Below, piece after piece: positions 1-8,724 of a DNA stretch of 64,000 nucleotides. Where the stretch lies: positions 4,360,501 through 4,424,500 of the forward strand of contig NC_019748.1 of NCBI RefSeq assembly GCF_000317575.1, given 5' to 3'. Origin of the DNA: Stanieria cyanosphaera PCC 7437. Its GTDB lineage: Bacteria; Cyanobacteriota; Cyanobacteriia; Cyanobacteriales; Xenococcaceae. How positions within the stretch are numbered: position 1 is the stretch's first letter; each line of letters starts with the position of its first letter. The translations under genes were made by a program, and so were the position numbers. The notes under the pieces are model-generated. The model saw only the letters and a list, made by a program, of their open reading frames with translations, ran no database searches and was not told the origin of the DNA.

Positions 1-720
1 ATGAGCAGGAGCATAGATTTTATTCGGAAAAGCCGTAAATTTGTCTAAAGCAGTTTCTAACTGTTTGGTTTGGGTGGCGTGAAGACAATCAAAATAGAAA
101 CGACGGTCTTGGTCTAATTGTTTCCAATTATCATCAAAAATAGGTTCATCGCACAAATGTGCGCCAAAGAATTTATCCGTGTAGAGGATTTTACTTTGAG
201 GATCGTAAGTACAAAATCCATCTACCCAACGAGGAGTTGGAACACTAATAAATTGTAGTTGATGTCCTTGTCCCAAATCTAAAGTATCCCCTTCTCTAAC
301 TACTTGAATGCGAGTTTGCCATTCGGGAAAAGTTAAGGCTGCTTTGAGGGCATTAACTGCTGGTTTAGAACAAATTATTTTCGCCTGGGGTGCTTTTCCT
401 GCTAATACTTGTACCGTTGCCAAGCGATTGGGATTAACGTGCTGTAAGATGATGTAATCTAATTTGTGCCAGTTAAAAGATTTTTCTAAAGTTTCCAGAT
501 AAATTTGCGTAAAAGATTGTCCTGGTGGATCGATCAAAGCGATTTGATCTGCTTGAATCAGATAGGAATTTGAAGTTGTACCTTTTTGACGAGAATATTC
601 AATTTCAAACTTTAATCTATCCCAAGTACGCGATCGCAATACTTGAGTATTATTGCCAATTGTTGCTACTTGAACGTCTCTTGTTTTAGCTGGTGTTGGT
701 TTAATAGTTGCTTGTACCAT
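1..720 (-). CDS. flv2: Flavodiiron protein Flv2 (N-terminal part, cut by window edge)
   Basis: The 240 visible codons are the metallo-beta-lactamase-like domain of a cyanobacterial class C flavodiiron protein. The stretch that carries H-x-E-x-D-H in active enzymes reads HVNPNR here, so diiron ligands are replaced by neutral or basic residues. This is the known state of Flv1 and Flv2, whereas Flv3 and Flv4 keep the ligands. The later ACDEP-like segment reads LCDEPIFDD. The ATG at 718-720 lies inside the end of the PsiE-type gene (20-bp overlap), which points to translational coupling. As third gene after flv4 and the PsiE gene it fits the flv4-sll0218-flv2 operon of Synechocystis, which protects photosystem II by diverting electrons under low CO2 and high light. 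The flavodoxin and flavin-reductase domains lie outside the window. Flv1 is the alternative, but the operon order favours Flv2. Confidence 0.88.
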   Translation of the reverse strand, partial: MVQATIKPTPAKTRDVQVATIGNNTQVLRSRTWDRLKFEIEYSRQKGTTSNSYLIQADQIALIDPPGQSFTQIYLETLEKSFNWHKLDYIILQHVNPNRLATVQVLAGKAPQAKIICSKPAVNALKAALTFPEWQTRIQVVREGDTLDLGQGHQLQFISVPTPRWVDGFCTYDPQSKILYTDKFFGAHLCDEPIFDDNWKQLDQDRRFYFDCLHATQTKQLETALDKFTAFPNKIYAPAH

Positions 721-1234
721 GATTTTTAATTGTTGATTGTTGATTGTTGATTGCTTGTTTTTTGTATCTTTGAGATATTTTTTGTTCTGGATCGATGCCT
801 TCAAAGGTAGGAGGTAGCCAAACTCGGACTACTAATAAAACGGCTAAAACTAATAAAAAGGAACAAGTTGCTAATACCTGAGTCCAAGGTGTTTCTAAAA
901 TTCCTTTGACAATGATTTCTCTTAAAACTGAAACAATGGAAACTTCGACGGCAACTCCAATCGAAACTCGATGTTCTTGTAAGTAAATGATTAATAATCG
1001 AAATAATTCAACTAAAATCAGCAAAAACAAAATATCTGCTGTAACTTCGGTAAAATTTAAAGGCGGTAGCAGAGAAATAAACATCTCTTGCAACTGAATT
1101 ACCATGAAGCTGAATAAACCGATACAAAGTGAGACAATAATTAAGTCTTGGATAAATTCCAAAGCTCTAACTACTCCACCACTATTGAGTAATTTGTACC
1201 AGGGAGTTGGGGAAGTGTTAATCAGTTTTTGCAT
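701..1234 (-). CDS. PsiE-family membrane protein of the flv4-flv2 operon (Sll0218-like)
   Basis: A 177-residue integral membrane protein with four strongly hydrophobic segments (about residues 25-50, 62-88, 93-113 and 118-140) and the layout of phosphate-starvation-inducible PsiE proteins. It sits between flv4 and flv2, exactly where Synechocystis has sll0218, whose product works with Flv2/Flv4 in photosystem II stabilisation. No enzymatic motif is visible. The last 25 or so residues are hydrophilic, rich in Asn and Gln, and encoded by a TGTTGAT heptamer repeat (about 729-755), so this tail is probably repeat-derived and not part of the family core. The stop codon lies inside the start of flv2. 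Confidence 0.85.
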   Translation of the reverse strand: MQKLINTSPTPWYKLLNSGGVVRALEFIQDLIIVSLCIGLFSFMVIQLQEMFISLLPPLNFTEVTADILFLLILVELFRLLIIYLQEHRVSIGVAVEVSIVSVLREIIVKGILETPWTQVLATCSFLLVLAVLLVVRVWLPPTFEGIDPEQKISQRYKKQAINNQQSTIKNHGTSNY

Positions 1235-1311
1235 TGTAGTTAGTTAATTGTTGATAGTTTGTCCACAGCCTTTACACAGATAGAGTTATCGGTTGGTATT
1301 ATTTTTTTGTT

Positions 1312-1339
1312 GATCGCGCTACGCGCACCTTCGGTGAGG
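1312..1339. repeat. GC-rich HIP1-like palindromic element
   Basis: Between flv4 and the PsiE gene, a GATCGCGC-TACGCGC core is followed by the small stem CACC-TTC-GGTG. The same core with a different stem occurs at 10621-10656, so this is a dispersed palindromic repeat with an exchangeable hairpin arm. Confidence 0.6.
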
Positions 1340-1340
1340 T

Positions 1341-1376
1341 TGATTATTCATCCCTCATAATTAGTAATTAGTAATG
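1341..1376 (-). repeat. Heptamer tandem repeat (STRR type) overlapping the flv4 stop
   Basis: Reading on the minus strand, 7-bp units TAATTAC, TAATTAT, GAGGGAT and GAATAAT follow each other. The same units in the same order occur at 31692-31733 and, reversed, near 49970-49995. The array includes the flv4 stop codon. Confidence 0.75.
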
Positions 1377-3098
1377 ATTTCCTACTTTGCGATGGTGAAC
1401 TGCAGTTAGGGCATCTAGTTTGGCTACTCTGCCAGTTTGCACAGTACTATAAACTATCCAGTGATCACTACATTCGATGCGACTGCTAACTTCGCATTCA
1501 ATATATGCAAGAGATTCAGCAATGATCGGTGAACCGTTATTAGCAGGTACAGTTTTAATTCCTTCAAATCTATCTGCACCAGGAGGAAAACGTTTGAGAA
1601 AATGTTTAACTAAGCCCTGATAATTACCTTCTTCCAAAACATTTAGCACAAAACGATCGCCGATGTGTAGAAAAGATTCAATTGCCCTGTCTTTAGCTAC
1701 TGCGATCGCAATTCCTAGGGGATTCAAACTTGCTTGGGTTATCCAAGAAGCAACCATCGCACTGGAAATTTCACCTTTTTTGGCAGTAATAATATACAAG
1801 CCGTTGCTGATTCTGCCTAAAGCTTTTTCTAAACTGTTATCAATGGCTTTAATTTGTTTAACAGTGCGATCGCGGGTTAACCATTGTCCTAAATCTGTAC
1901 CAGCTTCATCGCAGACTTGATTAATGATTTGAGTGGGAGATTCTTTGACTAAAATGGGTGGAAATGCTTCAGTTAAGCCGATTTCTTGAAATTTATTGCG
2001 TAAAGGATAAATGGGTTCATCTTCTCCGCCACCAGATTCAAATAGTGCGACCGCTTGTTTACTGTGTGCTGCTGCTAAAATAGTACTGAGAATAGCGTGG
2101 GCGTTTTGGTTTGATTGTGGTGGCATACCAAGGACTAAACCTGCTGCTTGGGAAACTAATTCCCTTACTTCTTGCGGTTCGGTATCGTTCCAATCGACTA
2201 ATTCTACTGCAACTCCTGTTTTAGTAATCCCATGCGCGATCGCTCTAGCTAAATAATCACTGTAACCATAATCTTCACAATAAAAGATGGCAACCAAAGT
2301 ATCTGTTTTAGTTTGTGCCTGACTCCATTGGCGATAGCGTTCAACTAATTCACCACGATGGTATTGTAGTAAAGGGCCATGTCCTGTAGCAATTGTACCC
2401 AAGGAAAGTTTTTCCATTCGTTTGATGGCAGCTAAAACTGAACGGGCATTGGGTTTCATTAAACAGTCATAGTAATATTCAAAGTCTGCCTCAATTAGTT
2501 CTAAATCCTCATCAAAAGTAGGTTCATCACAATAATGCATCCCAAACGCATCGCAAGTGTAGAGAATTTGAGTTTGATAATCGTAAGTAAAAATTGTATC
2601 GGGCCAATGTAAATTAGGAGCAGAAACAAATTCTAATTGATGTCCGTTACCTAAATCAAGGCGATCGCCATTTTTAACTATTTGATGTTTAAATGACTGA
2701 TGCACCATGTTTTCTAAAAACTGAATTGCTACCTTCGCACCAACTACGGTAACTTGGGGTGCTAACGCCAAAACATCTTTAACCAAACCACTATGATCGG
2801 GTTCGGTATGACTAATAATTAAATAATCTAGTTGAGATAAATCGATTAAACCTGTAAGTAATTCAAGATATAACTGACGAAACTTAGCGTGAGAAGTATC
2901 AACTAAAGCTAACTTTTCCCCTTGAATGATAAAAGAATTGTAGGTTGTACCGTTTTGTAAGCCAAATTCAATATCAAAGCGATCGCGATCCCAATCCAGA
3001 CAACGAATCGCAGTAGTTTCTGGCGCAATCTCGACAGTCTGTAAAGTCAGTCTACCAGTAGATTTAGCTGTTTGATCGATATCTGTGAGTGCAACCAT
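1368..3098 (-). CDS. flv4: Flavodiiron protein Flv4
   Basis: A 576-residue class C flavodiiron protein in three domains: metallo-beta-lactamase-like (about 30-260), flavodoxin-like FMN-binding (about 268-410) and C-terminal flavin-reductase-like (about 430-570), the last being the cyanobacterial addition. The diiron ligands are intact: HTEPDH, a His in NLHWPD, the Asp in YTCDAFG and the His in ATGHGP. That separates it from the ligand-poor partner downstream and marks the Flv4/Flv3 type. It is first in the operon; an AAGGAG Shine-Dalgarno stands 6 bases before the ATG. The last codons (N-H-Y-stop) are built from a heptamer repeat that fills the gap to the PsiE gene. In Synechocystis this operon is induced by low CO2; no regulator site is claimed here. 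Confidence 0.92.
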   Translation of the reverse strand: MVALTDIDQTAKSTGRLTLQTVEIAPETTAIRCLDWDRDRFDIEFGLQNGTTYNSFIIQGEKLALVDTSHAKFRQLYLELLTGLIDLSQLDYLIISHTEPDHSGLVKDVLALAPQVTVVGAKVAIQFLENMVHQSFKHQIVKNGDRLDLGNGHQLEFVSAPNLHWPDTIFTYDYQTQILYTCDAFGMHYCDEPTFDEDLELIEADFEYYYDCLMKPNARSVLAAIKRMEKLSLGTIATGHGPLLQYHRGELVERYRQWSQAQTKTDTLVAIFYCEDYGYSDYLARAIAHGITKTGVAVELVDWNDTEPQEVRELVSQAAGLVLGMPPQSNQNAHAILSTILAAAHSKQAVALFESGGGEDEPIYPLRNKFQEIGLTEAFPPILVKESPTQIINQVCDEAGTDLGQWLTRDRTVKQIKAIDNSLEKALGRISNGLYIITAKKGEISSAMVASWITQASLNPLGIAIAVAKDRAIESFLHIGDRFVLNVLEEGNYQGLVKHFLKRFPPGADRFEGIKTVPANNGSPIIAESLAYIECEVSSRIECSDHWIVYSTVQTGRVAKLDALTAVHHRKVGNHY

Positions 3099-3298
3099 GA
3101 GTAACTCCTTAGAAAGTAGTTTAAATTTCTTAAGGTTTCTTCTTCTATGTTTACGTGCAACTCACGGATTTGTAAAATGCTTATTTTTTAATACATTGAT
3201 TAGTTATGCTTATTATTCATAGAATCAAGTATATGGATAATAAAAAATATATACACAAAAATCAATTAATGCAAGCAATTAATCAAAACTATAATGGC

Positions 3299-4480
3299 TT
3301 AACTTCTAGAAAGACGCTGTACTGCTTGACCCCCTAATAAATGATCTGCTTCGATTAATAAATCAGGAATTTTATCTGCATGAGGACTATTTTTTAGACA
3401 AGGTTGCAAATTAAACTGTTTAACTCGATCCGCTTTTGCACCTGGAAACCAATGCCCACCATTACCCAAAAGGTTATACCGCATCTTGGCATACTCTACC
3501 ATGTCATAGGCTAGAGCTAAATTTCTCAACCATAAAATCACAGGGATATTAATCTTACCTGGTGTTTCTTCATAATTAGGTAACCCTACATTCCAAGTAC
3601 GTACCCATTCCGATCCCAAAGTTGCGATCGCAGCTTGTTCAAGTCGTTCTACAATTGGTGATAAAATTGTTTCTGCTTGGTCTAGCAAAGATAGTGCTTT
3701 AAGATGTTCATCAAAATCTGATGGTCTAGCAGCCCCTAAACTAAGAGTATGAACTTGAGGATGGGACAAACAAAATAAATCGTTAAATACCATCGGACTG
3801 AGAGGCTGACAGAGTTGCACTAATTTCTGAGGCGGATCGTAGAGTTTTCCTCCTTTATCAGAAGGACTAATAATAAATACGCCCATATCTTGACATTGGG
3901 CAGCTTCGATGGCTAACCAATTATTTTGATTGATGTAATACCAATGAAGATTTACATAGTCAAATTGTCCTGTTTCAATCGTCTTGATAATAATTTGTGT
4001 CGATCCGTGAGTTGAAAAACCAATAAATCTCACTTTGCCTTCTGCTTGCAATTTTCTCGCTTCATCTAAACATCCTCCTGGGCGAAAACTCTGTTGAAAA
4101 GTTTCCTCATTATTGATGCCATGGAGTCCTAATAAATCAACATATTCTAATTTCAAAAATTTGAGAGATTGATGAAATTGTCGGCAAAATTCTTTCGGAT
4201 CAGGTTGAGGAGATATTTTGGTTTGAACAATTAGTTTTTCTCTGGGTAATTTGGGTAAAATTTTACCTAGTTGCATTTCCGAACTTCCATAACCTCTAGC
4301 CGTTTCGATATGATTAATCCCAACATCAAAGGAACGACGAATAGTTGCCTCCAGATTGCGTTGATTATCTCCAGGAATTTGCCATTGAGGTAGATCTTGC
4401 CATTTGTATTGATATCTCATGCCCCCACAGGAAAACACTGGCATTTGTAATTCTGTCCGTCCAAACCGTCGATACTGCAT
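3299..4480 (-). CDS. Aldo/keto reductase family oxidoreductase
   Basis: A 393-residue protein with an N-terminal AKR (beta/alpha)8 barrel of the COG1453 type. The catalytic tetrad can be read: the acidic residue is Glu in ETARGYG, the Tyr is in the same motif, Lys is in VQTKISP and His in LLGLHG. The NADP-binding end is marked by the IGFSTHG and HWYYI strands. The roughly 90 C-terminal residues form a helical extension. Many COG1453 proteins carry a ferredoxin-like cysteine motif there; this one has no CxxCxxC, so a bound 4Fe-4S cluster is unlikely. The substrate cannot be predicted. It stands alone, with about 200 bp on either side. Confidence 0.85.
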   Translation of the reverse strand: MQYRRFGRTELQMPVFSCGGMRYQYKWQDLPQWQIPGDNQRNLEATIRRSFDVGINHIETARGYGSSEMQLGKILPKLPREKLIVQTKISPQPDPKEFCRQFHQSLKFLKLEYVDLLGLHGINNEETFQQSFRPGGCLDEARKLQAEGKVRFIGFSTHGSTQIIIKTIETGQFDYVNLHWYYINQNNWLAIEAAQCQDMGVFIISPSDKGGKLYDPPQKLVQLCQPLSPMVFNDLFCLSHPQVHTLSLGAARPSDFDEHLKALSLLDQAETILSPIVERLEQAAIATLGSEWVRTWNVGLPNYEETPGKINIPVILWLRNLALAYDMVEYAKMRYNLLGNGGHWFPGAKADRVKQFNLQPCLKNSPHADKIPDLLIEADHLLGGQAVQRLSRS

Positions 4481-4645
4481 TGTCAGTCAAAAAAAAATAT
4501 CACTAAAAGTATCAAGTTTATCTTAATATTTGTTTTACAATTAAGGTGAGTTAGCTTAAACATACGATCTAGAATTTAAACTTCAAGCTAATAACTCAAT
4601 TTATTTTGTGGTGAACTAAATTGAAATTTTATGGCGATTTATTAG

Positions 4646-4674
4646 CAAAAATATGCTGGAGCAATTACTCCAGC
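4646..4674 (-). terminator. Intrinsic terminator of the coiled-coil gene pair
   Basis: On the minus strand a perfect 7-bp stem (GCTGGAG / CTCCAGC, 6-nt loop) is followed by ATATTTTTG, 36 bp after the stop codon at 4710. Confidence 0.75.
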
Positions 4675-4709
4675 CTTTATAACTAAAAATTATTTCAAGT
4701 TGCAACTCG

Positions 4710-6086
4710 TTAATTAAAATTAAACAAAAATGTTCTAGCAAAAAAAGCTGAGACTATAGTAAGTAATAACACTAAAATAATAATAGCCCAGTTTTTATAT
4801 TTGTTAGTTTGAGTTTGCTTAGTTGTTAATCCTTGTTGTTCTTTTAATTGAATTTGTAAATTATCTAACAAAGTTTCTTGCTCTTCTAAGTCATTTTGAA
4901 GCGTTTCGTTACTAGCTATTGTTTCGGACAATTGTTTTTCTAATTGACTATTTTGTTGTTGTAAGTTTTCTTGATTGTTTTTTTCGATTTGAAGTTTTTG
5001 TGTTAGTTGATTAATATTATTTTCTTGTGTTTGTAACTTCTGTTGTAGTTGCTCATTATTTTGTTCCTGTTGTATTAGTTGTTGTTTAATTTGAGTAAGA
5101 TTATCTTCTTTACTTTGTAATTCTTGTTGTAAGTTACTAACAGATTGTTCTCGTTCAGTTAGCTGTTGTTTTAAGGTTTGGTTTTGTCCTAATTCTTGTT
5201 CTAAGACAGCTTGTTTTTCGGCTAACTGTTGCTGTAAATCTTTGCTAGATTGCTCTTGAGTTTCTAACTGTTGTTGTAATTGATTAATTTGTTCTGATTG
5301 TTGAGTAACTTGTTGTTGTAATTGAACCAAGCTATCTTCTTTACTTTGTAATTCTTGTTGTAAGTTACTAACAGATTGTTCTCGTTCAGTTAGCTGTTGT
5401 TTTAAGGTTTGGTTTTGTCCTAATTCTTGTTCTAAGACAGTTTGTTTTTCGACTAACTGCTGCTGTAAATCTTTGCTAGATTGCTCTTGAGTTTCTAACT
5501 GTTGTTTTAGTTGAGCAAGATTATGTTCTGTGGTTTGTAGTTGTTGTTGTAAATTATTAGCAGATGTTTCTTTTTCGGCTAACTGTTGTTTTAACTGACT
5601 AATTTGTAGTTCCCAATCTTCAGCTAATTTCTTTTTCTTTTCGTTATTTTTTATTTGTTGAGCTTTTTCTAATTGTTGTTCTTGTTCTTTTAGTTGTTGC
5701 TTAATTTTTTCAATCAAATCATTTTTTGTTTCTAAATCTTTGTTTAATTGGGAAATATTTTCAGTTTGTTGAATTATTTTTTGATTTAACCCTTCAATAT
5801 CAGAAATAGTACTAGTTTCAGGAGCAACTCCACCAGTTAAGACTGTAATCTGAGGATTGTTATCAATAGATTCAAAAGCAATAGTTTGATCTGCATTTGT
5901 ACTAGCGATCGCGAGAGTTCCATTAGCTAAACTTTCAATTAATTCTGATTTATTTAAACCAGTTGCCTTCACTATTTTATTAAAATTTTCTAAAGCCGAA
6001 GGTGTTAAAGAAATGCCAATTTGTGATTTTCCAATGAGATCTGAAGCTGAAGATTTAGTAGCGGTTGCGCGTTTTTTTCTTGCCAT
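4710..6086 (-). CDS. Ribbon-helix-helix-like / coiled-coil / tail-anchored protein, long paralogue
   Basis: I do not know a named family for this 458-residue protein. Three parts are visible. Residues 1-18 are basic (MARKKR start). Residues about 20-56 read as strand-helix-helix, with IGISLTPSALENF, then IVKATGLNKSELIESL, which resembles CopG/ribbon-helix-helix DNA-binding domains. Residues about 90-425 are an almost unbroken Gln/Glu/Leu-rich coiled coil, and residues about 433-453 form a single membrane segment with only a few residues beyond. The coil contains a near-identical 77-residue repeat. The neighbouring gene upstream encodes a short version of the same layout 20 bp away, so the two form an operon; a GGAGG Shine-Dalgarno precedes this ATG. 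Inference: a membrane-tethered filament that binds DNA or a partner through its N-terminus. The RHH call is by eye only. Confidence 0.6.
   Translation of the reverse strand: MARKKRATATKSSASDLIGKSQIGISLTPSALENFNKIVKATGLNKSELIESLANGTLAIASTNADQTIAFESIDNNPQITVLTGGVAPETSTISDIEGLNQKIIQQTENISQLNKDLETKNDLIEKIKQQLKEQEQQLEKAQQIKNNEKKKKLAEDWELQISQLKQQLAEKETSANNLQQQLQTTEHNLAQLKQQLETQEQSSKDLQQQLVEKQTVLEQELGQNQTLKQQLTEREQSVSNLQQELQSKEDSLVQLQQQVTQQSEQINQLQQQLETQEQSSKDLQQQLAEKQAVLEQELGQNQTLKQQLTEREQSVSNLQQELQSKEDNLTQIKQQLIQQEQNNEQLQQKLQTQENNINQLTQKLQIEKNNQENLQQQNSQLEKQLSETIASNETLQNDLEEQETLLDNLQIQLKEQQGLTTKQTQTNKYKNWAIIILVLLLTIVSAFFARTFLFNFN
5103..5506. repeat. Internal tandem duplication, 231-bp period, in the coiled coil
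   Basis: Two 173-bp copies (5103-5275 and 5334-5506) differ at only 3 positions. The 231-bp period is 77 codons, exactly 11 heptads, so the coiled-coil register is kept. Such identity suggests recent duplication by unequal recombination. Confidence 0.9.
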
Positions 6087-6106
6087 AATATTTACCTCCG
6101 AATGCT

Positions 6107-6676
6107 TTAGTTAAGAACAATTGTGCTGAAATAATAAGATTTTATCAATAAAGCGACTAAAGCTATTAATGCTAATGATAACAAGACATTACTGATTAAA
6201 TTATTGCTTTGATTATTTCTTTCTAAAATTATTTGCTTTAATTGTTCTTCTAACTGACTAATTTGTTGATTTTTAGCAGATAGTTCTTGTTGTAAAGATT
6301 GAAATTGATTATTTTGTTGTTTTAGTTGTTCAATTTGAGTTTGGTATGATAGCAGTTGTCTTTGCAACTGAGAATAAGCTTCTTGATCGACTACATTTTC
6401 TGACTGGATTTGACTTGATTGACAACTAGAAAAAGATAAATTTTCTGCTTGATTGCTCGCTTTCGATTCTGTATCAAAATTAATATTTTCTTTAGCTTCA
6501 ACAGCAGCAATTGTAATCTCGCCTTTAGCTATTTTTTCAATCAAATTAGATTGAGATAATTTTAGCTGTTTAGCAATTTGTTCTAAGTTACGAAAAGTGC
6601 TTGGAGAAACAGGAATATTTAATTTTGTTTTAGTTACTGCTGAATCTCGCGAGTTACGACGTCTTCCCCTAGCCAT
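6107..6676 (-). CDS. Ribbon-helix-helix-like / coiled-coil / tail-anchored protein, short paralogue
   Basis: A 189-residue protein with the same plan as its downstream neighbour. It has a very basic start (MARGRRRNSR). A strand-helix-helix unit at about residues 16-51 (LNIPVSPSTFRNLEQIAKQL, then LSQSNLIEKIAKG) aligns position by position with the long paralogue. A linker follows, then a Gln-rich coiled coil at about 95-155 and a C-terminal membrane helix at about 161-181. It is first in the two-gene operon. Length variation lies almost entirely in the coil, as expected if coil length sets a reach between membrane and target. No enzymatic residue is visible. The function is unknown; an RHH-type DNA-binding head is inferred from pattern, not proven. 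Confidence 0.6.
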   Translation of the reverse strand: MARGRRRNSRDSAVTKTKLNIPVSPSTFRNLEQIAKQLKLSQSNLIEKIAKGEITIAAVEAKENINFDTESKASNQAENLSFSSCQSSQIQSENVVDQEAYSQLQRQLLSYQTQIEQLKQQNNQFQSLQQELSAKNQQISQLEEQLKQIILERNNQSNNLISNVLLSLALIALVALLIKSYYFSTIVLN

Positions 6677-6802
6677 ATTATGTCTATTTTAGTCACAAAG
6701 AGACTGTGAAAATTAGTATATGGCAGTAGGTGTAATTAAGATAGCCAGCTTTATAATTAAGTAATCATTCTTATAAATTAGTCTGTTTGGTTCAATCTTG
6801 CC

Positions 6803-6846
6803 AAAAAAAAAGGGCAATTTCAAAAAACCAATTTTCTTTTTGCCCT
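6803..6846 (-). terminator. Intrinsic terminator after murE
   Basis: On the minus strand, AGGGCAA and TTGCCCT form a 7-bp stem (22-nt loop) followed directly by a run of at least eight T, 16 bp past the murE stop codon. Confidence 0.85.
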
Positions 6847-6861
6847 GATTTATCGTAATAA

Positions 6862-8367
6862 TTAATAAATTAAATTACTCAAACGAGTATTTAATGCTTC
6901 TCTAGCTTGTTCGCGGTCATCAAAATGAATTTTTTCTGTTCCTAAAATCTGATAATCTTCATGCCCTTTCCCTGCAATTAACACTCCATCTCCTGGTTGT
7001 GCATCACTAATTGCCAAATAAATTGCCGAAGCGCGATCGCTAACTACAATAGAATTAGCAGACTCAGGAATACCTGCCAAAATATCAGCTAAAATCCTTT
7101 GCGGATCTTCGGTACGAGGATTATCTGAAGTAACTATCACTACATCGGCTAAATCAGCAGCGATTTTACCCATAAGGGGGCGTTTAGTGCGATCGCGATC
7201 TCCTCCACAGCCAAAGACACAAATCATTCTGCCTTTAATAAAAGGACGTGCTGCTGTGAGAAGATTTTCTAAACTATCGGGAGTATGAGCATAATCAACA
7301 ATCACGCTAACATCTTGGCGATCGCTAAATTGCACTCTTTCCATTCTGCCTGGCACACCGTTAAATTGAGGCAAATGTTCGGCAATGGTAGCTAAATCAA
7401 CACCTACATTTAAAGCTGCGCCTACTGCTGCTAGTAAATTAGAAAGGTTAAATTGACCGACTAATGGCGAACTAAAAGGTATTTCGCCAACAGGAGTATG
7501 TAAAATACCGCTAACTCCATTAGGTTGATAGTTTAAATTGCTGGTACATAAATCAGCCGAAGAATCGCTCACACTGTAACTCCATACCCGATTGCGATCC
7601 AACTTTTTAATCAAACGCTCACCATAAATGTCATCTAAATTAATAATAGCTTTGCCTGGGAGATATTCAGGACTAAACAATAAAGCTTTGCAGCGAAAAT
7701 AATCTTCCATATCGCGATGATAATCGAGATGATCTTGAGTCAAATTAGTAAAAACAGCCACCTCAAAAGCACAATTTTTCACTCTTCCTTGCGCCAAAGC
7801 ATGGGAACTTACTTCCATGACTGCATATTTATTGCCTGCTTCAACTGCTTCAGCTAGCTGAGATTGCAACTCAACTGCAAACGGAGTAGTATGTAGTGCA
7901 GTTTGTTGATAGCCAAGCCAACGAGTATAAAGAGTACCAAATAAAGCTGTCGGTAACTGAGATTTACTTAAAAAATATTCAATCAGATGAGTTGTCGTAG
8001 TTTTGCCATTCGTTCCTGTTACTCCGATCAACTTAAGTTTTTTCGCAGGATATTCATAAAAAGCAGCAGAAATTGAAGCACAAGCAGCCACCATATCTTC
8101 CGCCTCAATTATACAAGCATCCTGGTTAGGAGGTTGTTTAGCTACTGCTTGAGGAGTAACCAAAGCTGCTACCGCACCTGCTGCTACTGCACTTTGCCAA
8201 AATTCACCTCCATCTACTCTTGTACCTGGCATCCCAATAAATAAATCTCCTGCTTGACAAGCATGAGAATTGGTACACAATCTTTTGACTTCGGTATCTA
8301 AAGCAGAATGTTCGGAGATTTTTCTCACACCAGAAATTTTCAACAGTAACTCACGCAGTTTCATCAT
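6862..8367 (-). CDS. murE: UDP-N-acetylmuramoyl-L-alanyl-D-glutamate-2,6-diaminopimelate ligase
   Basis: A 501-residue Mur ligase, full family length. It adds the third amino acid to the peptidoglycan stem peptide in the cytoplasm, using ATP. The N-terminal UDP-MurNAc-binding domain is followed by the P-loop GVTGTNGKTTT (about residue 115), the central-domain TNLTQDHLDYH motif, and a C-terminal domain with the DNPR signature (within SDNPRTEDP). DNPR marks meso-diaminopimelate specificity, as expected for cyanobacteria. A glutaredoxin-like gene lies 90 bp upstream on the same strand, and a strong terminator follows. Confidence 0.96.
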   Translation of the reverse strand: MMKLRELLLKISGVRKISEHSALDTEVKRLCTNSHACQAGDLFIGMPGTRVDGGEFWQSAVAAGAVAALVTPQAVAKQPPNQDACIIEAEDMVAACASISAAFYEYPAKKLKLIGVTGTNGKTTTTHLIEYFLSKSQLPTALFGTLYTRWLGYQQTALHTTPFAVELQSQLAEAVEAGNKYAVMEVSSHALAQGRVKNCAFEVAVFTNLTQDHLDYHRDMEDYFRCKALLFSPEYLPGKAIINLDDIYGERLIKKLDRNRVWSYSVSDSSADLCTSNLNYQPNGVSGILHTPVGEIPFSSPLVGQFNLSNLLAAVGAALNVGVDLATIAEHLPQFNGVPGRMERVQFSDRQDVSVIVDYAHTPDSLENLLTAARPFIKGRMICVFGCGGDRDRTKRPLMGKIAADLADVVIVTSDNPRTEDPQRILADILAGIPESANSIVVSDRASAIYLAISDAQPGDGVLIAGKGHEDYQILGTEKIHFDDREQAREALNTRLSNLIY

Positions 8368-8457
8368 TTTGATTTTTCAGTTGAGTAAATTTGGATGATT
8401 GGATGATAGATATTATTAGCTTGTTCCTGATTGATTGTGGCTATATTTGTAGATTGA

Positions 8458-8724
8458 TTAAATTAAATATTTCTGTAACATTTGTTCCAATTGTTTAACA
8501 GAAGCGCGAGGAGAAAGACGGGGTAAGGGCTTTTCTCTATCTTGTAATTTTTGACACAGTACAGGAATTTCATATTGGTAAACAGCAAACCAATCTTCCC
8601 TAGTAGTAATATCACGAATTTCTAAAATAAATTTGGGCTGATTTACTTGAGTTAATTTTTCTTGTAATCCTTCACACAAATGACAGCCAGGCTTACTATA
8701 AAGAATTAAAAACGTTGAACCCAT
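8458..8724 (-). CDS. Glutaredoxin-like / DUF836 thioredoxin-fold protein
   Basis: An 88-residue single-domain protein starting with the strand-turn STFLILYSKPGCHLCEGL. The CxxC pair at the start of helix 1 (residues about 14-17) and the later cis-Pro segment EIPVL are what is expected of small glutaredoxin-like proteins. It probably reduces disulphides or handles thiols in the cytoplasm; no partner is evident. It lies upstream of murE on the same strand and may be co-transcribed. Confidence 0.8.
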   Translation of the reverse strand: MGSTFLILYSKPGCHLCEGLQEKLTQVNQPKFILEIRDITTREDWFAVYQYEIPVLCQKLQDREKPLPRLSPRASVKQLEQMLQKYLI

